A stretch of 64,000 bases of DNA from Desulfotomaculum nigrificans DSM 574 (GCF_000189755.2 NZ_KI912183.1:1242257-1306256); one strand, 5' to 3'; counted from the stretch's first letter, positions 1-8,649 are shown. The notes: generated by a model from the sequence alone, not told the origin. Program-made: numbers and translations.

Positions 1-91
1 AAACAGACTGCATAATATAAAATTTATAATTTTCGTTGGACAAGCTTTTTTACAAAATAACGTAATCTTTTCTGTCATAGACAAGCCCTTT

Positions 92-123
92 CCTAAATAG
101 TCATTTATAAAGAACTATTTAGG
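92..123 (+). promoter_or_regulatory. Inverted repeat touching the ribosome site of the L,D-transpeptidase gene
   Basis: CCTAAATAGT at 92-101 and ACTATTTAGG at 114-123 form a perfect 10-bp inverted repeat with a 12-base loop. The right arm runs into the AGGGGG ribosome site at 121-126. It could be an upstream terminator, an operator or an RNA hairpin that limits translation. The sequence alone does not decide. Confidence 0.45.
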
Positions 124-165
124 GGGTGTTGGTTTACGACAATTAAAAGATCTATTTTTCATCTC

Positions 166-1044
166 ATGACATTAGCCCTGTACCTGGCTATGTCTTTATT
201 ATTTTCTCCCGGTTTGGCTGCAGCTGAAAACAGTAAAATGATCATTATTAACAAGAAGACCAACCAGCTTGGCTTCTACCAGAATGGCGTGCTCACCAAT
301 GTCTTTCCGGTAGCCACCGGCAGACGGCGTAGCTTTACCCCGGAGGGCACATTTAAGGTAATTAATAAACAGGTTAACCCACCCTATTATAAAAAGCATA
401 TCCCCGGGGGCAGTCCATACAATCCATTGGGCCCACGCTGGCTTGGACTCAGTGCACCCGGTGGACCCTATGGCATTCATGGTAACAATAACCCTGCCTC
501 CATTGGTACTTATGCTTCCAATGGTTGCATCCGTTTACACAACAAAGACATTTTATGGCTTTATGACCAGGTGCCGATAGGTACTCCTGTCATCATTGTC
601 TGGAATGATGTGGATTTAAACAACGGCTTTATTGACAATACGCCCATAAAGTTATACTTTAATAACGAACCAGTAATTTTGTCCAGTGAAAATCCAACCT
701 TTTCCCGCCAGGATAAACCATATGTTCCATTAAAAGTAATCTGTCGGTTATTGGACTATGACATCAAATGGAACCAGCAAACAGGTACCATTGATTTAGT
801 ATCATCCAATATGACCACCACCTTGACTCCCGACAGCAAAAATGCTTATGTAAACGGTCAGCAACTTAATCTTACAAATCCACCGGTAGTAATGAATGGT
901 ATCACCTATGTTACCACGTCAACCCTGGAAGAAATCTTTTCCATGAAGGTATCTTGGAATACAGCCAACCGGGAACTTCGTATTATTTACCAGGCTCCGG
1001 TACAACCACCTGCTAACGATAGCCAACAGGAAAATCCAGTGTAA
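166..1044 (+). CDS. L,D-transpeptidase (YkuD) with C-terminal copper amine oxidase-like domain
   Basis: Exported cell-wall enzyme of the YkuD family, which forms 3-3 peptidoglycan cross-links or anchors proteins. An N-terminal hydrophobic segment ending in AAA (residues 1-20) reads as a signal peptide. The catalytic signature is visible as HG at 105-106 and SNGCIR at 118-123, with Cys121 the nucleophile. Residues from about 165 to 278 resemble the copper amine oxidase N-terminal repeat (VPLKVICRLLDYDIKW), a wall-associated module common in Clostridia. The first ATG gives a signal peptide without its usual basic N-region. The frame stays open upstream (to 97) and encodes IKRSIFHL just before this ATG, so a non-ATG start near 142, closer to the AGGGGG site, is possible. 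Confidence 0.85.
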   Translation: MTLALYLAMSLLFSPGLAAAENSKMIIINKKTNQLGFYQNGVLTNVFPVATGRRRSFTPEGTFKVINKQVNPPYYKKHIPGGSPYNPLGPRWLGLSAPGGPYGIHGNNNPASIGTYASNGCIRLHNKDILWLYDQVPIGTPVIIVWNDVDLNNGFIDNTPIKLYFNNEPVILSSENPTFSRQDKPYVPLKVICRLLDYDIKWNQQTGTIDLVSSNMTTTLTPDSKNAYVNGQQLNLTNPPVVMNGITYVTTSTLEEIFSMKVSWNTANRELRIIYQAPVQPPANDSQQENPV

Positions 1045-1134
1045 ACATAAGATCCCATGCAGGAGACTCACCGGTAACAACGAAATTTAATTTTAATACT
1101 AATATTTTAGTACAATCTAAGGAGTGAATGAACC

Positions 1135-2154
1135 ATGGATTTGAAAACCGTCAAAAGCCAAGCCAAAGAACAACTTAAAGGTTATTGCCGGGTTTGCCCT
1201 GTTTGTGATGGTCGAGCTTGTTCCGGTGAAGTTCCGGGCATGGGTGGTATAGGAACCGGCGCCAGCTTCCGTAATAACTTGACTGCCCTGGCTTCCTATA
1301 GTTTAAATATGCGCACGCTGCACGGGGCTAAAGATCCCAGTACCGAAACTGAATTGTTTGGCATCAAACTATCCAGTCCCATTCAAGCCGCCCCTATGAC
1401 CGGCACTCCTTACAACATGGGTGGTGCCATTAGTGAGAGAGATTTTATTGGCATGATCGTGTCCGGCAGTAAGCAAGCCGGTACAATAGGTTGGACCGGT
1501 GACGGTGCTGATCCCACCATGTATGATTCCGGTATTGAAGCTATTATTGCTGAAGGCGGACATGGTATTCCCATTATTAAACCCCGGGAACAGGATGCCA
1601 TCATCGAACGCATTCGCCGGGCTGAAGCTGCCGGTGCTAAAGCCGTCGGTATGGATATTGATGGTGCCGGCCTGGTGACCATGGCTCTGAAAGGTCAACC
1701 AGTTGGTCCAAAAACTCTAGAGGAACTGAAAGAATTAGTAAAAGCTACCAAACTGCCCTTTATTCTTAAAGGTATAATGACCGTAGATGAGGCTGAAATG
1801 GCTGTAGAAGCCGGTGTAAGTGCCATTGTGGTTTCTAACCACGGCGGTCGTATCCTGGACTATACTCCCGGTGCCGCAGAGGTATTGCCGGCCATTGCTG
1901 CTGCCGTAAAAGGCAAAGTTACCATTTTTGCTGACGGCGGCGTACGTACCGGCGTAGACGTTTTAAAACTGCTGGCCCTGGGTGCTGACGGAGTATTAGT
2001 TGGCCGACCTTTAGTGGTAGGTGCCTTTGGTGGTGGGGCTGAAGGTGTTAAGTTAGTTCTGGACAAAATGAATGATGAATTAAAGCAAGCCATGATCCTA
2101 ACAGGATGCCAATCCATTAAGGATATTAACAGCCGGGTTATTTATAAGGGCTAG
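1135..2154 (+). CDS. FMN-dependent alpha-hydroxy-acid oxidoreductase
   Basis: TIM-barrel flavoprotein of the FMN_dh family (glycolate/lactate oxidase, L-lactate dehydrogenase relatives). VSNHGGR (about residues 233-239) supplies the active-site His and Arg, and FADGGVRTG followed by LGADGVLVGRP is the FMN phosphate-binding C-terminal half. At 339 aa it is shorter than typical 360-380 aa members. Its N-terminal region is Cys-rich (CRVCPVCDGRAC, about 18-29), a pattern I associate with anaerobe versions and which might bind metal. AAGGAGTGA sits 10 bases before the ATG. The substrate cannot be read from sequence; lactate or another 2-hydroxy acid is the usual guess. Confidence 0.8.
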   Translation: MDLKTVKSQAKEQLKGYCRVCPVCDGRACSGEVPGMGGIGTGASFRNNLTALASYSLNMRTLHGAKDPSTETELFGIKLSSPIQAAPMTGTPYNMGGAISERDFIGMIVSGSKQAGTIGWTGDGADPTMYDSGIEAIIAEGGHGIPIIKPREQDAIIERIRRAEAAGAKAVGMDIDGAGLVTMALKGQPVGPKTLEELKELVKATKLPFILKGIMTVDEAEMAVEAGVSAIVVSNHGGRILDYTPGAAEVLPAIAAAVKGKVTIFADGGVRTGVDVLKLLALGADGVLVGRPLVVGAFGGGAEGVKLVLDKMNDELKQAMILTGCQSIKDINSRVIYKG

Positions 2155-2179
2155 TATTGTTTCCAGACCATTAAAAAAC

Positions 2180-2225
2180 AACCCACAGAGTGTAGCTTTA
2201 AAAACATCCCTATACTCTGTGGGTT
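2180..2225. terminator. Bidirectional terminator between convergent genes
   Basis: AACCCACAGAGT (2180-2191) pairs with ACTCTGTGGGTT (2214-2225), 12 bp. T-rich flanks lie on both strands, between two converging genes. Confidence 0.85.
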
Positions 2226-2231
2226 TTAATA

Positions 2232-2864
2232 TTAATCAACCGAAAGAACCGGAATACCCCTTGCCTCAAGTTCCTTAACCAGTGGATCCGGATCTATGGT
2301 GTTAACCCTTACTATAATGTGAACCACATCATTGTCTTTCCGGTGTACTACAAAAGCCCTGATGTTAATGTTCATAGCCCGGATGATATCGGTTAATTCA
2401 GCCAGGGCCCCAACTCTGTCCTGGGTTTGTAAAACCAACCTGGTGCCTGCTTTCTTTAAGCCAAAAAATTCTATAAAAGCATCAAAAATATCCGTCTGGG
2501 TAAGAATGCCAACCAGTTCGTCCCCCTGCATTACCAACAAGCAATTAACCTTATTCTCCCTCATAATTAACGCGGCTTCTTCCATAGTGGTATCCGGGCT
2601 TACGGTAATAGGATCCTTCACCATTACCTCACCCACCACCATTTTGGACAGCAGATAATTCATTTCAAAAATACTCAGGGTGGTGGCCGGAGAGGGGGTT
2701 ACGGTCAATAACTCTCTCTCGGTAACCAGGCCTATCAGACGACCCTTTTCCGTCACTGGCAATTGGCGAATCTTTAGCCTCTTCATTTTCTCCAAGGCAT
2801 CGAGAATCGGCGTTGTCTTAGGAATGGTTATGGGTGATGTGGTCATACAATCTTTCACAAACAA
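2232..2864 (-). CDS. CBS-domain pair plus ACT domain protein (AcuB-like)
   Basis: Predicted nucleotide- and amino-acid-sensing regulatory protein of 210 aa. Two CBS domains (VKDCMTTSPITIPKTTPILDA at the N-terminus; VMVKDPITVSPDTTMEEAAL in the middle) are followed by an ACT-type domain (LVLQTQDRVGALAELTDIIR) at the C-terminus. This order matches AcuB-type proteins, whose exact role is uncertain. The open frame extends to a GTG at 2891, but AGGAGG is encoded inside that extension and sits 9 bases before a TTG at 2864, so I use TTG. The gene stands alone and converges on the flavoenzyme gene. Confidence 0.78.
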   Translation of the reverse strand: MFVKDCMTTSPITIPKTTPILDALEKMKRLKIRQLPVTEKGRLIGLVTERELLTVTPSPATTLSIFEMNYLLSKMVVGEVMVKDPITVSPDTTMEEAALIMRENKVNCLLVMQGDELVGILTQTDIFDAFIEFFGLKKAGTRLVLQTQDRVGALAELTDIIRAMNINIRAFVVHRKDNDVVHIIVRVNTIDPDPLVKELEARGIPVLSVD

Positions 2865-2985
2865 GTTTACACGCCTCCTTTCTAAAGACACATGCCTTTA
2901 TTACCATTAATTGTAATGGAATCCCCTTATACCCGCAAGATAAATTTTTCACACTCATTTAATGCCTTAAGCTTAAAATTCTTGC

Positions 2986-3618
2986 TTAATATTTGGACAA
3001 ATCTTGGGCATAGTCACGGTAAGTTAAAGGAGGCTCATTTGACTCAACAAAGGCATCTACTACCCTTGCCACAAACAAGGTATGAGTATCCAAGTCCATT
3101 GTTGCCCGGTGATCTACTTCACATTCAAAATACCCCAGGCAACCATCGATAATGGGGCTCCCAGTTTTACCCGGCTTTTGCGAGTACTTTTCGAATTTAT
3201 TTATATTCCTGCCCGAGTTTCTCCCAAAATGATGAGCCATTTGCTTATGACCTAATCCTAATAAACACAAGGAAAAAACCCCACTTACCTTTATAAAATC
3301 ATAGGTTAAGTTATTCTTGTTGACTGCCACCGCCACCCGCATGGGATGGTAAGTTACCGGCGTAACACTGCTGCAGCACATGGCATTTACCTGACCACCC
3401 TGGGTCGAGCCTACCAGGTACAATATACTATTCAGTGTGGGCATACCTATCGGGTATATAGCAGCGGGGTTCAATGCTTTGTCGGGCGGCGGAACCATGA
3501 TAAACCGGTTAGCTTCACCGGCACATTTGACGCAGCTAACAGGGGGATGCTTACTATATTCTTTATGTCCGCAAACGGTGCATTTCCATATATATACCGG
3601 ACAAACTCCATGTGACAC
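2986..3618 (-). CDS. Rubredoxin-like zinc/iron ribbon fused to flavin reductase domain
   Basis: A 210-aa two-domain redox protein. Residues about 11-34 carry CTVCG and CVKC, a rubredoxin-like knuckle pair. From about residue 55 the protein matches the FMN-binding split-barrel flavin reductase family (GSTQGGQVNAMCCSSVTPVT, then GYFECEVDHRATMDLDTHTLFVARVVDA). Members pass electrons from NAD(P)H or rubredoxin to flavin or oxygen; High-molecular-weight rubredoxins have a similar arrangement. The GTG start has GGAAGGAG about 10 bases upstream; an ATG at 3625 is in another frame. The partner is unknown. Confidence 0.75.
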   Translation of the reverse strand: MSHGVCPVYIWKCTVCGHKEYSKHPPVSCVKCAGEANRFIMVPPPDKALNPAAIYPIGMPTLNSILYLVGSTQGGQVNAMCCSSVTPVTYHPMRVAVAVNKNNLTYDFIKVSGVFSLCLLGLGHKQMAHHFGRNSGRNINKFEKYSQKPGKTGSPIIDGCLGYFECEVDHRATMDLDTHTLFVARVVDAFVESNEPPLTYRDYAQDLSKY

Positions 3619-3662
3619 CGGGCATCTTCTCCTTCCTCTGTTATTAAGAATGCATAAAAAAA

Positions 3663-3679
3663 CCCCGGGTTATCCGGGG
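3663..3679 (-). terminator. Terminator downstream of thiD
   Basis: CCCCGG-loop-CCGGGG followed on the minus strand by seven T. It lies past the thiD stop and before the flavin reductase gene. Confidence 0.75.
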
Positions 3680-3705
3680 CAAAATACTAATATGATACAT
3701 TTATT

Positions 3706-3760
3706 GTACTTCTGTACTGGTACTCCAATAAGTGTTCCGCTAACTGATAACAGAAGTACA
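3706..3760. repeat. Long inverted repeat downstream of thiD
   Basis: TGTACTTCTGT (about 3706-3716) and ACAGAAGTACA (about 3750-3760) form a perfect 11-bp inverted repeat with a loop of about 33 bases, directly after the thiD stop. No T-run follows. Function unknown. Confidence 0.4.
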
Positions 3761-3772
3761 TGTAGGTTTTAT

Positions 3773-4540
3773 TTAATGTTTTATCATGAATGCTCCTTTT
3801 CCAAGGTGTAAATGGTTTTTAATACAACCGGTAACATAGGACTTGGCCTTTTCTACCGCTGTAACGACATTGCCGCCTTTGGCCAATTCCGCTGCTATGG
3901 CAGCTGACAGGGTACAACCTGTGCCGTGGAAGGAGCCGGGCACTCGCACTTCCGGTTGATAAATCATATACTCGGTCCCATCAAACAACACATCTACAGC
4001 ATTGGCATGGCCGCCCTTGACCAAAACATTACGGGCCCCCAGCTTATGCAAAAGGTATGCTGCCTCTTTCATATCTTCTATGTCCTTTATCTTTTTTCCA
4101 CTGAGCACCTCAGCCTCGGGAATATTGGGCGTAATAACTAAGGCCAGAGGAATTAGTTCATGTTTTAGTACATCCACCGCATCATTATCCAGCAATAGAT
4201 GACCACTGGTGGATACCAATACGGGATCAACCACCAGGTTAGCATCCAATCCATGCAGTTTGACTCTCCTGGCAACTTCCCTAACTATGTCCGCACTGGC
4301 CAGCATACCGGTCTTTACCGCCGCCACCGGTACATCCTTAGCTACAGCCTCAATTTGTTGACCCACAAACTCAGGCGGTAGATAGTAGGCACCTTCAACT
4401 GCTGCTGTATTCTGGGCGGTTACTGCGGTGATGGCTGATGTACCATGAACGCCGAGGGCATAAAAAGTTTTCAAATCTGCTTGAATGCCTGCACCACCTA
4501 TAGAGTCGGATCCAGCTATGGTCATTGCAACTTTCATCAT
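3773..4540 (-). CDS. thiD: Bifunctional hydroxymethylpyrimidine / phosphomethylpyrimidine kinase
   Basis: Cytoplasmic ribokinase-fold kinase that phosphorylates HMP and HMP-P for thiamin synthesis. The N-terminus AMTIAGSDSIGGAGIQADLKTF is characteristic, and the C-terminal VPGSFHGTGCTLSAAIAAELAKG is the anion-hole/catalytic signature of the family. Length (255 aa) is normal. It lies 13 bases after a MarR-type regulator and the two may share a transcript. No TPP riboswitch is visible upstream and no other thi gene is in the window. Confidence 0.92.
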   Translation of the reverse strand: MMKVAMTIAGSDSIGGAGIQADLKTFYALGVHGTSAITAVTAQNTAAVEGAYYLPPEFVGQQIEAVAKDVPVAAVKTGMLASADIVREVARRVKLHGLDANLVVDPVLVSTSGHLLLDNDAVDVLKHELIPLALVITPNIPEAEVLSGKKIKDIEDMKEAAYLLHKLGARNVLVKGGHANAVDVLFDGTEYMIYQPEVRVPGSFHGTGCTLSAAIAAELAKGGNVVTAVEKAKSYVTGCIKNHLHLGKGAFMIKH

Positions 4541-4553
4541 CAGTCACTCCAAG

Positions 4554-5057
4554 TCAATCATATTTTTTATTCATTATCTCCTTAGCCGTTGAATCAACAA
4601 AATCAATAAAATTTGGGCCAAGGAGCTGTTTTACCAGGCTATAAAGAATTTTAGTGCCATTCTCAATATCTTTCTCATCCATTTGTTCCAATAAGGTCAT
4701 TAAACGAAAATGTTTTTCCCCGTTAAGTGTTTGTTTTTGCAACTGCTCCCCCTTTTCAGTGATAAAAATACGTTTGATGCGGGCATCCTGGTCATCCACC
4801 TTTTTAATCACCAGGCCGTTTTTCTCCATTCTGTCCACCATACTCATGACCGTAGATACATGCCAGCTACCTATTTCGCTTAGCTCTGTCAGGGTGCTGC
4901 CGTTTCTAAAATGGAGTATCCACAATAAGTGCTGTTGGCAGGGGGTAAGTCCCAACTCACCGGCAGCCTTGCGCCAGTCATTATCTATAGCTTTATACAG
5001 CCCTCTGATTAAATTTAATAGGACATGTAACCTGCGAGTTTTCTCCCGGGGGTCCAT
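4554..5057 (-). CDS. MarR-family transcriptional regulator
   Basis: A 167-aa winged-helix repressor-type regulator. The core reads LGLTPCQQHLLWILHFRNG, TLTELSEIGSWHVSTVMSMVDRMEKNGLV (recognition helix), then DDQDARIKRIFITEKGE (wing), the usual MarR order. An ATG at 5057 with GGAGG eight bases upstream gives MDPREKTRRL and is preferred over the longer open frame. It precedes thiD on the same strand. The ligand and targets are unknown. The C-terminal tail is a little longer than typical MarR proteins. Confidence 0.8.
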   Translation of the reverse strand: MDPREKTRRLHVLLNLIRGLYKAIDNDWRKAAGELGLTPCQQHLLWILHFRNGSTLTELSEIGSWHVSTVMSMVDRMEKNGLVIKKVDDQDARIKRIFITEKGEQLQKQTLNGEKHFRLMTLLEQMDEKDIENGTKILYSLVKQLLGPNFIDFVDSTAKEIMNKKYD

Positions 5058-5177
5058 ATATATCCTCCGTTTTGTATTATCGACAAATAATTCCACAAAG
5101 GTATGAGACTTCCTCCTACCCCAAGATTTAAACTTATATTTTTATGGTAAGGGGAAAATAACGATAAAAGGAGGTTA

Positions 5178-5900
5178 TCATTTTTTCCTGGCTAAAACAA
5201 CTTGGGATACCCCTATGGGAAGATTAAATTTACCTAATAATTCTGCCTCTAGCTTTAAAATGCTATAAAGCAGAGTATTAAGCCTGACCGTACCAAAATT
5301 TAAATCTGTTTGCCCGGGCCCCATTGGTAATAATCTGCCAAGCTTTCTTGCTAACCAAATGGGCGGCAATAAAAAAAAGTTAAAATATGTGCTGCGTTCC
5401 ACAGATAGACCTGCCAATTGAACTAATTTAATCAGTTCCCCAAAATTATACCTGCGGCAATGCTGGTTTAATTCATCATGCCTACCCCAAAGCCAGCTAA
5501 AGGATGGCACACTAATCACCAGTAGGCCCCCAGGACGGATTACCCTTTTCAACTCTTCCACTGCTATTTGATCCATGGGTAAATGCTCCAGCACATCCAA
5601 ACAAAGTACTAAATCAAACAACCCGTTGGCAAAGGGCAGTTTGGTGACAGATCCATGGTAGGCACTCAGTCCTTCTTTGCGACAGTATTCCACCATTTCT
5701 TCTGATATGTCAATTCCCACTACCGATCCATATCTTGCCATATATTCCATAGTTCCACCAGCCCCGCACCCCGCATCTAATATATGCAAGTTTGGGCGTA
5801 GATATGGCCTGATTAATTTGGAAATAAATTCCCGCCTACCCTTATACCACCAGTGATTTCGTTCCATTTGTACCATTTTAAGGTAAATAACCTTTTCCAT
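5178..5900 (-). CDS. SAM-dependent methyltransferase (type 11)
   Basis: Class I methyltransferase of 240 aa. Motif I is ILDAGCGAGGTMEYM, followed by VVGIDISEEMVEYCR (motif II acidic residue) and LVLCLDVLEHLPMD (motif IV/post-II), as in Methyltransf_11 proteins. The C-terminal part, with basic and aromatic residues (WLARKLGRLLPMG), resembles glycan or lipid methyltransferases of surface polymers. No neighbour identifies the substrate. Confidence 0.75.
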   Translation of the reverse strand: MEKVIYLKMVQMERNHWWYKGRREFISKLIRPYLRPNLHILDAGCGAGGTMEYMARYGSVVGIDISEEMVEYCRKEGLSAYHGSVTKLPFANGLFDLVLCLDVLEHLPMDQIAVEELKRVIRPGGLLVISVPSFSWLWGRHDELNQHCRRYNFGELIKLVQLAGLSVERSTYFNFFLLPPIWLARKLGRLLPMGPGQTDLNFGTVRLNTLLYSILKLEAELLGKFNLPIGVSQVVLARKK

Positions 5901-5936
5901 ACCAATTATTTTATCAATATTTTTCCAATCCTATTC

Positions 5937-5992
5937 TCGACAATGAAATTTTAGTAAACATTCTTCTGTCGAATGTCTCTACCATATCGACA
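5937..5992. promoter_or_regulatory. Cluster of three Spo0A-box-like sites
   Basis: TGTCGAA (5967-5973) is an exact match to the Spo0A box. TCGACA at 5937-5942 and at 5987-5992 are reverse-oriented near matches (TGTCGAG, TGTCGAT). They lie between the divergent methyltransferase gene and the 70-aa RHH-like gene. Regulation by Spo0A is an inference. Confidence 0.4.
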
Positions 5993-6075
5993 TTACTACC
6001 CACAATTCTTCGCAGGTATTTTGGCCCATTATAATGAATCAATTGTAGACACTAAAAACGGAGGCGTAGTGCTAC

Positions 6076-6288
6076 ATGTTGAATAGCATTCAAAGACATA
6101 TTGAAGCAATATCTCAGGAGCAAATTGTTAATCTGGCAGATTTCCAGGAGGTGCAGATAGTCAGCAACAAAGAAACCATCCGACAAATCAAGAAATTGTC
6201 TAAGGAAACGGGGTTGCCGGTGTCGCGGGTTATTGAGGCTATGATTAAAGCCGCCCTGGAGGAACTACCGGCGGCGGCCGAGGCGTAA
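6076..6288 (+). CDS. Small ribbon-helix-helix-like protein (70 aa)
   Basis: The central part reads VQIVSNKETIRQIKKLSKETGLPVSRVIEAMIKAALEEL: a short beta strand followed by two helices, the topology of CopG/Arc DNA-binding proteins. This is a weak fold-level call. GGAGG lies about 11 bases before the ATG. It stands alone, followed by a terminator-like hairpin, and sits downstream of a cluster of Spo0A-like boxes. The N-terminal 25 residues resemble nothing I recognise. Confidence 0.55.
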   Translation: MLNSIQRHIEAISQEQIVNLADFQEVQIVSNKETIRQIKKLSKETGLPVSRVIEAMIKAALEELPAAAEA

Positions 6289-6321
6289 TGTGAATAGGGA
6301 TTATAAAATAAGTAAAAAACA

Positions 6322-6347
6322 GGGGTGACGGATTATTCCATCACCCT
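6322..6347. terminator. Terminator between the RHH-like gene and sdaAA
   Basis: GGGTGA (6323-6328) pairs with TCACCC (6341-6346). A T-run follows on the minus strand, serving the serine dehydratase operon. Confidence 0.6.
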
Positions 6348-6362
6348 TATTATGTGAACCGG

Positions 6363-7235
6363 TTAGGGGTTGATCCTGGCATTTAATTTTTGACCCGTGG
6401 GAGTTGTAGCTAACCCGGCCAGTGAGGTTTCCCTGAGGCAGGAAGGTAACATATTACCAATCTTATACATGGCCTCAATTACTTCGTCAAAGGGAATTAC
6501 ACTGGTGATGCCGGCCATGGCCATGTCCGCGGCAACAATGGCCACAGCTGCCCCCATAGAATTTCTTTTGACGCAGGGAACCTCCACCAGGCCAGCCACT
6601 GGATCACAAACTAAGCCCAATAAATTTTTCAGGGCAATGGCCCCGGCATGGGCACATTGTTCGGGGGTTCCCCCGGCCAGTTCTACCACCGCCGAAGCAG
6701 CCATGGCCGAGGCAGCGCCAATTTCCGCCTGGCACCCCCCGGCTGCTCCGGATATGGTAGCGTTGTTGGCAATGACATAACCAATGCCACCGGCATTAAA
6801 CAAAGCATAAACCAATTTTTCCCTGGAACTGCCCAACTGCTTGCCGGCTGCTAATAAACACCCCGGTAGCACGCCACTGGAGCCGGCCGTGGGTGTGGCC
6901 ACAATTAAACCCATGGCTGCGTTAACCTCAGAAGTGGCCAGGGCATAGTTTACTGCATCAAGAATGGCCCCTTTAGACAAACTTTTTCCGGTTCTGGCAT
7001 AGTGGCTTAAACGCAGGGCGTCTCCCCCGGTGAGGCCACTGCGGGACATTACCGTCTCACTGATGCCCTTTTGTACAGACTGTTCCATCACTGAAAGGCT
7101 TTTTTCCATGTTGGCATAAATTTCGTCTTTGCTGCGCCCGGATGTCTCAATCTCCTGTTGCAAAACAACTTCACCAATGCTTTGCCCCTTACTTTGGGCC
7201 AGGGCAACTAATTCGGCAACCGTACGATATTGCAA
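6363..7235 (-). CDS. sdaAA: L-serine dehydratase, iron-sulfur-dependent, alpha subunit
   Basis: Deaminates L-serine to pyruvate and ammonia using a [4Fe-4S] cluster. Conserved features include SRSGLTGGDA, ATPTAGSSGVLPGCLLAAG, and the cysteine-bearing stretches GGCQAEIGAAS, CDPVAGLVEVPCVKRN. 290 aa is the normal size. It follows sdaAB by 17 bases on the same strand, so the two subunits are co-transcribed. A divergent MarR gene upstream of sdaAB may regulate the pair. Confidence 0.93.
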   Translation of the reverse strand: MQYRTVAELVALAQSKGQSIGEVVLQQEIETSGRSKDEIYANMEKSLSVMEQSVQKGISETVMSRSGLTGGDALRLSHYARTGKSLSKGAILDAVNYALATSEVNAAMGLIVATPTAGSSGVLPGCLLAAGKQLGSSREKLVYALFNAGGIGYVIANNATISGAAGGCQAEIGAASAMAASAVVELAGGTPEQCAHAGAIALKNLLGLVCDPVAGLVEVPCVKRNSMGAAVAIVAADMAMAGITSVIPFDEVIEAMYKIGNMLPSCLRETSLAGLATTPTGQKLNARINP

Positions 7236-7252
7236 TGGTTATCCCCTCTCAT

Positions 7253-7915
7253 TTATGGATTAATCAGCGCTACCTTATAAACCAGGTCAATTTGCTCAAC
7301 TTCCCCTATGATATCAACTGACAGGTCCTGGTCAGTTTCAATGACCATTAAGGCCAGGTCCCCCTTAGATTTTCTGGCCACTTCCATGTGGCCAATATTG
7401 ATCTCATTATTAGCCAGGACTTTGGCCACTGCAGCAATGGCCCCAAACCGATCACGGTGAAAAACCAACAAGGTGGGACTTTCACCGCTCAGGGAAATTT
7501 TAAAGCCTTCAATTTCGGTGATGGTTATTTTTCCCCCACCCAGGGATATCCCCACAATTTCCAGGGATCCCTTTTCATCAGTAAGCTTAATTCTGGCTGT
7601 GTTGGGATGATCCGGTTCCTCCGGCACAACCTTTAATTGTATATCCACCCCCAGCTTTTGGGCTAGATTAAAGGAATTAACAATATTCTCATCATCTGCA
7701 TTTAAATTTAATATTCCCCCCACTATGGCAATATCAGTGCCATGTCCACGGTAGGTTCGGGCAAAGGACCCGTATAAAGTTATCTCGGCTTTGGCTGGCT
7801 GTCGGCCAAAAATATCCCTGGCAGTTTTTCCTATCCTGGCTGCCCCGGCAGTATGGGAGCTGGATGGCCCCACCATAATTGGTCCGATAATATCAAAAAT
7901 TGAATTATATCGCAT
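7253..7915 (-). CDS. sdaAB: L-serine dehydratase, iron-sulfur-dependent, beta subunit
   Basis: The N-terminal half has the beta-subunit signature IIGPIMVGPSSSHTAGAARIG. The C-terminal half is an ACT-type domain (TLLVFHRDRFGAIAAVAKVLANNEINIGHM), consistent with the 220-aa subunit of two-subunit clostridial enzymes. It is the first gene of the sdaAB-sdaAA operon. The 220-base intergenic region to the divergent MarR gene is AT-rich and holds the promoters. Confidence 0.92.
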   Translation of the reverse strand: MRYNSIFDIIGPIMVGPSSSHTAGAARIGKTARDIFGRQPAKAEITLYGSFARTYRGHGTDIAIVGGILNLNADDENIVNSFNLAQKLGVDIQLKVVPEEPDHPNTARIKLTDEKGSLEIVGISLGGGKITITEIEGFKISLSGESPTLLVFHRDRFGAIAAVAKVLANNEINIGHMEVARKSKGDLALMVIETDQDLSVDIIGEVEQIDLVYKVALINP

Positions 7916-8135
7916 TATGAAAACCTCACCTTAAAAAATATTATGTTCATATTACCATTTTGTATGAAACAACACAATTTTAAAAGCAAGTTCTAAAAAT
8001 TAGGTACTAACATTAAAATAAAGGAAATTTCTGAATATTTTCATATGTTTTACAAATAGTATTTACTATGAAATAAAAAAATGATATTCTTAATATACTA
8101 ATTATTTTTAATTTTTAGGTAAGTGAGGTGATCTT

Positions 8136-8606
8136 GTGGAAGAAGCAAGGGTCCAACAGGCTGAACAGTTAAAAGAGTTAATGAGGACACTAAACCGAAA
8201 GTTCCGTAAATATATGGTGGCTCAAACTGTCGGCTGCGGCCTGACAGTCCCTCAGTTACATTTAATGCAGGAGCTATTACAAAACCCAGGGATCACCTTA
8301 GGTGATTTAAGTGCACGGCTGGGGTTAGCTAAGAGTACGGTTTCCGGCATTGTGGATAGGCTGGAGAAACAGGGAAAAGTGGTCAGAAGGCGGAATGAAA
8401 ACGACCGCCGGATTGTCCATATTGATCTTTCTTCCCAGGTGGTAGAACTCGGTCAAAACTTATCCTTAATGAAAACCAATTATCTGGTCGAACTGTTGGC
8501 TGAAATGTCTGAATCTGAAATCACTGGTTTACTAACCGGTTTAGAAAAACTTAACCGTTTAATGGATTCAGGAACCACTGAAGCCAAAAAAGATGAGGAC
8601 TTATAA
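8136..8606 (+). CDS. MarR-family transcriptional regulator
   Basis: A 156-aa winged-helix regulator. QLHLMQELLQNPGITLGDLSARLGLAKSTVSGIVDRLEKQGKVVRR is the helix-turn-helix and NENDRRIVHIDLSSQ the wing. The start is GTG, with GAGGTGA eight bases upstream. It is divergent from sdaAB, a layout typical of a local regulator, so control of serine deamination is a reasonable but unproven inference. It shares little beyond the fold with the MarR gene at 4554-5057. Confidence 0.82.
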   Translation: MEEARVQQAEQLKELMRTLNRKFRKYMVAQTVGCGLTVPQLHLMQELLQNPGITLGDLSARLGLAKSTVSGIVDRLEKQGKVVRRRNENDRRIVHIDLSSQVVELGQNLSLMKTNYLVELLAEMSESEITGLLTGLEKLNRLMDSGTTEAKKDEDL

Positions 8607-8649
8607 ATCATTAATTAATTAATTAGGTTAAATTTATGGCCATAAAAAA

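Noticed and set aside
1369-1698. Minus-strand frames within the FMN enzyme gene
   Set aside because: Shadow frames with no ribosome site or family signature.
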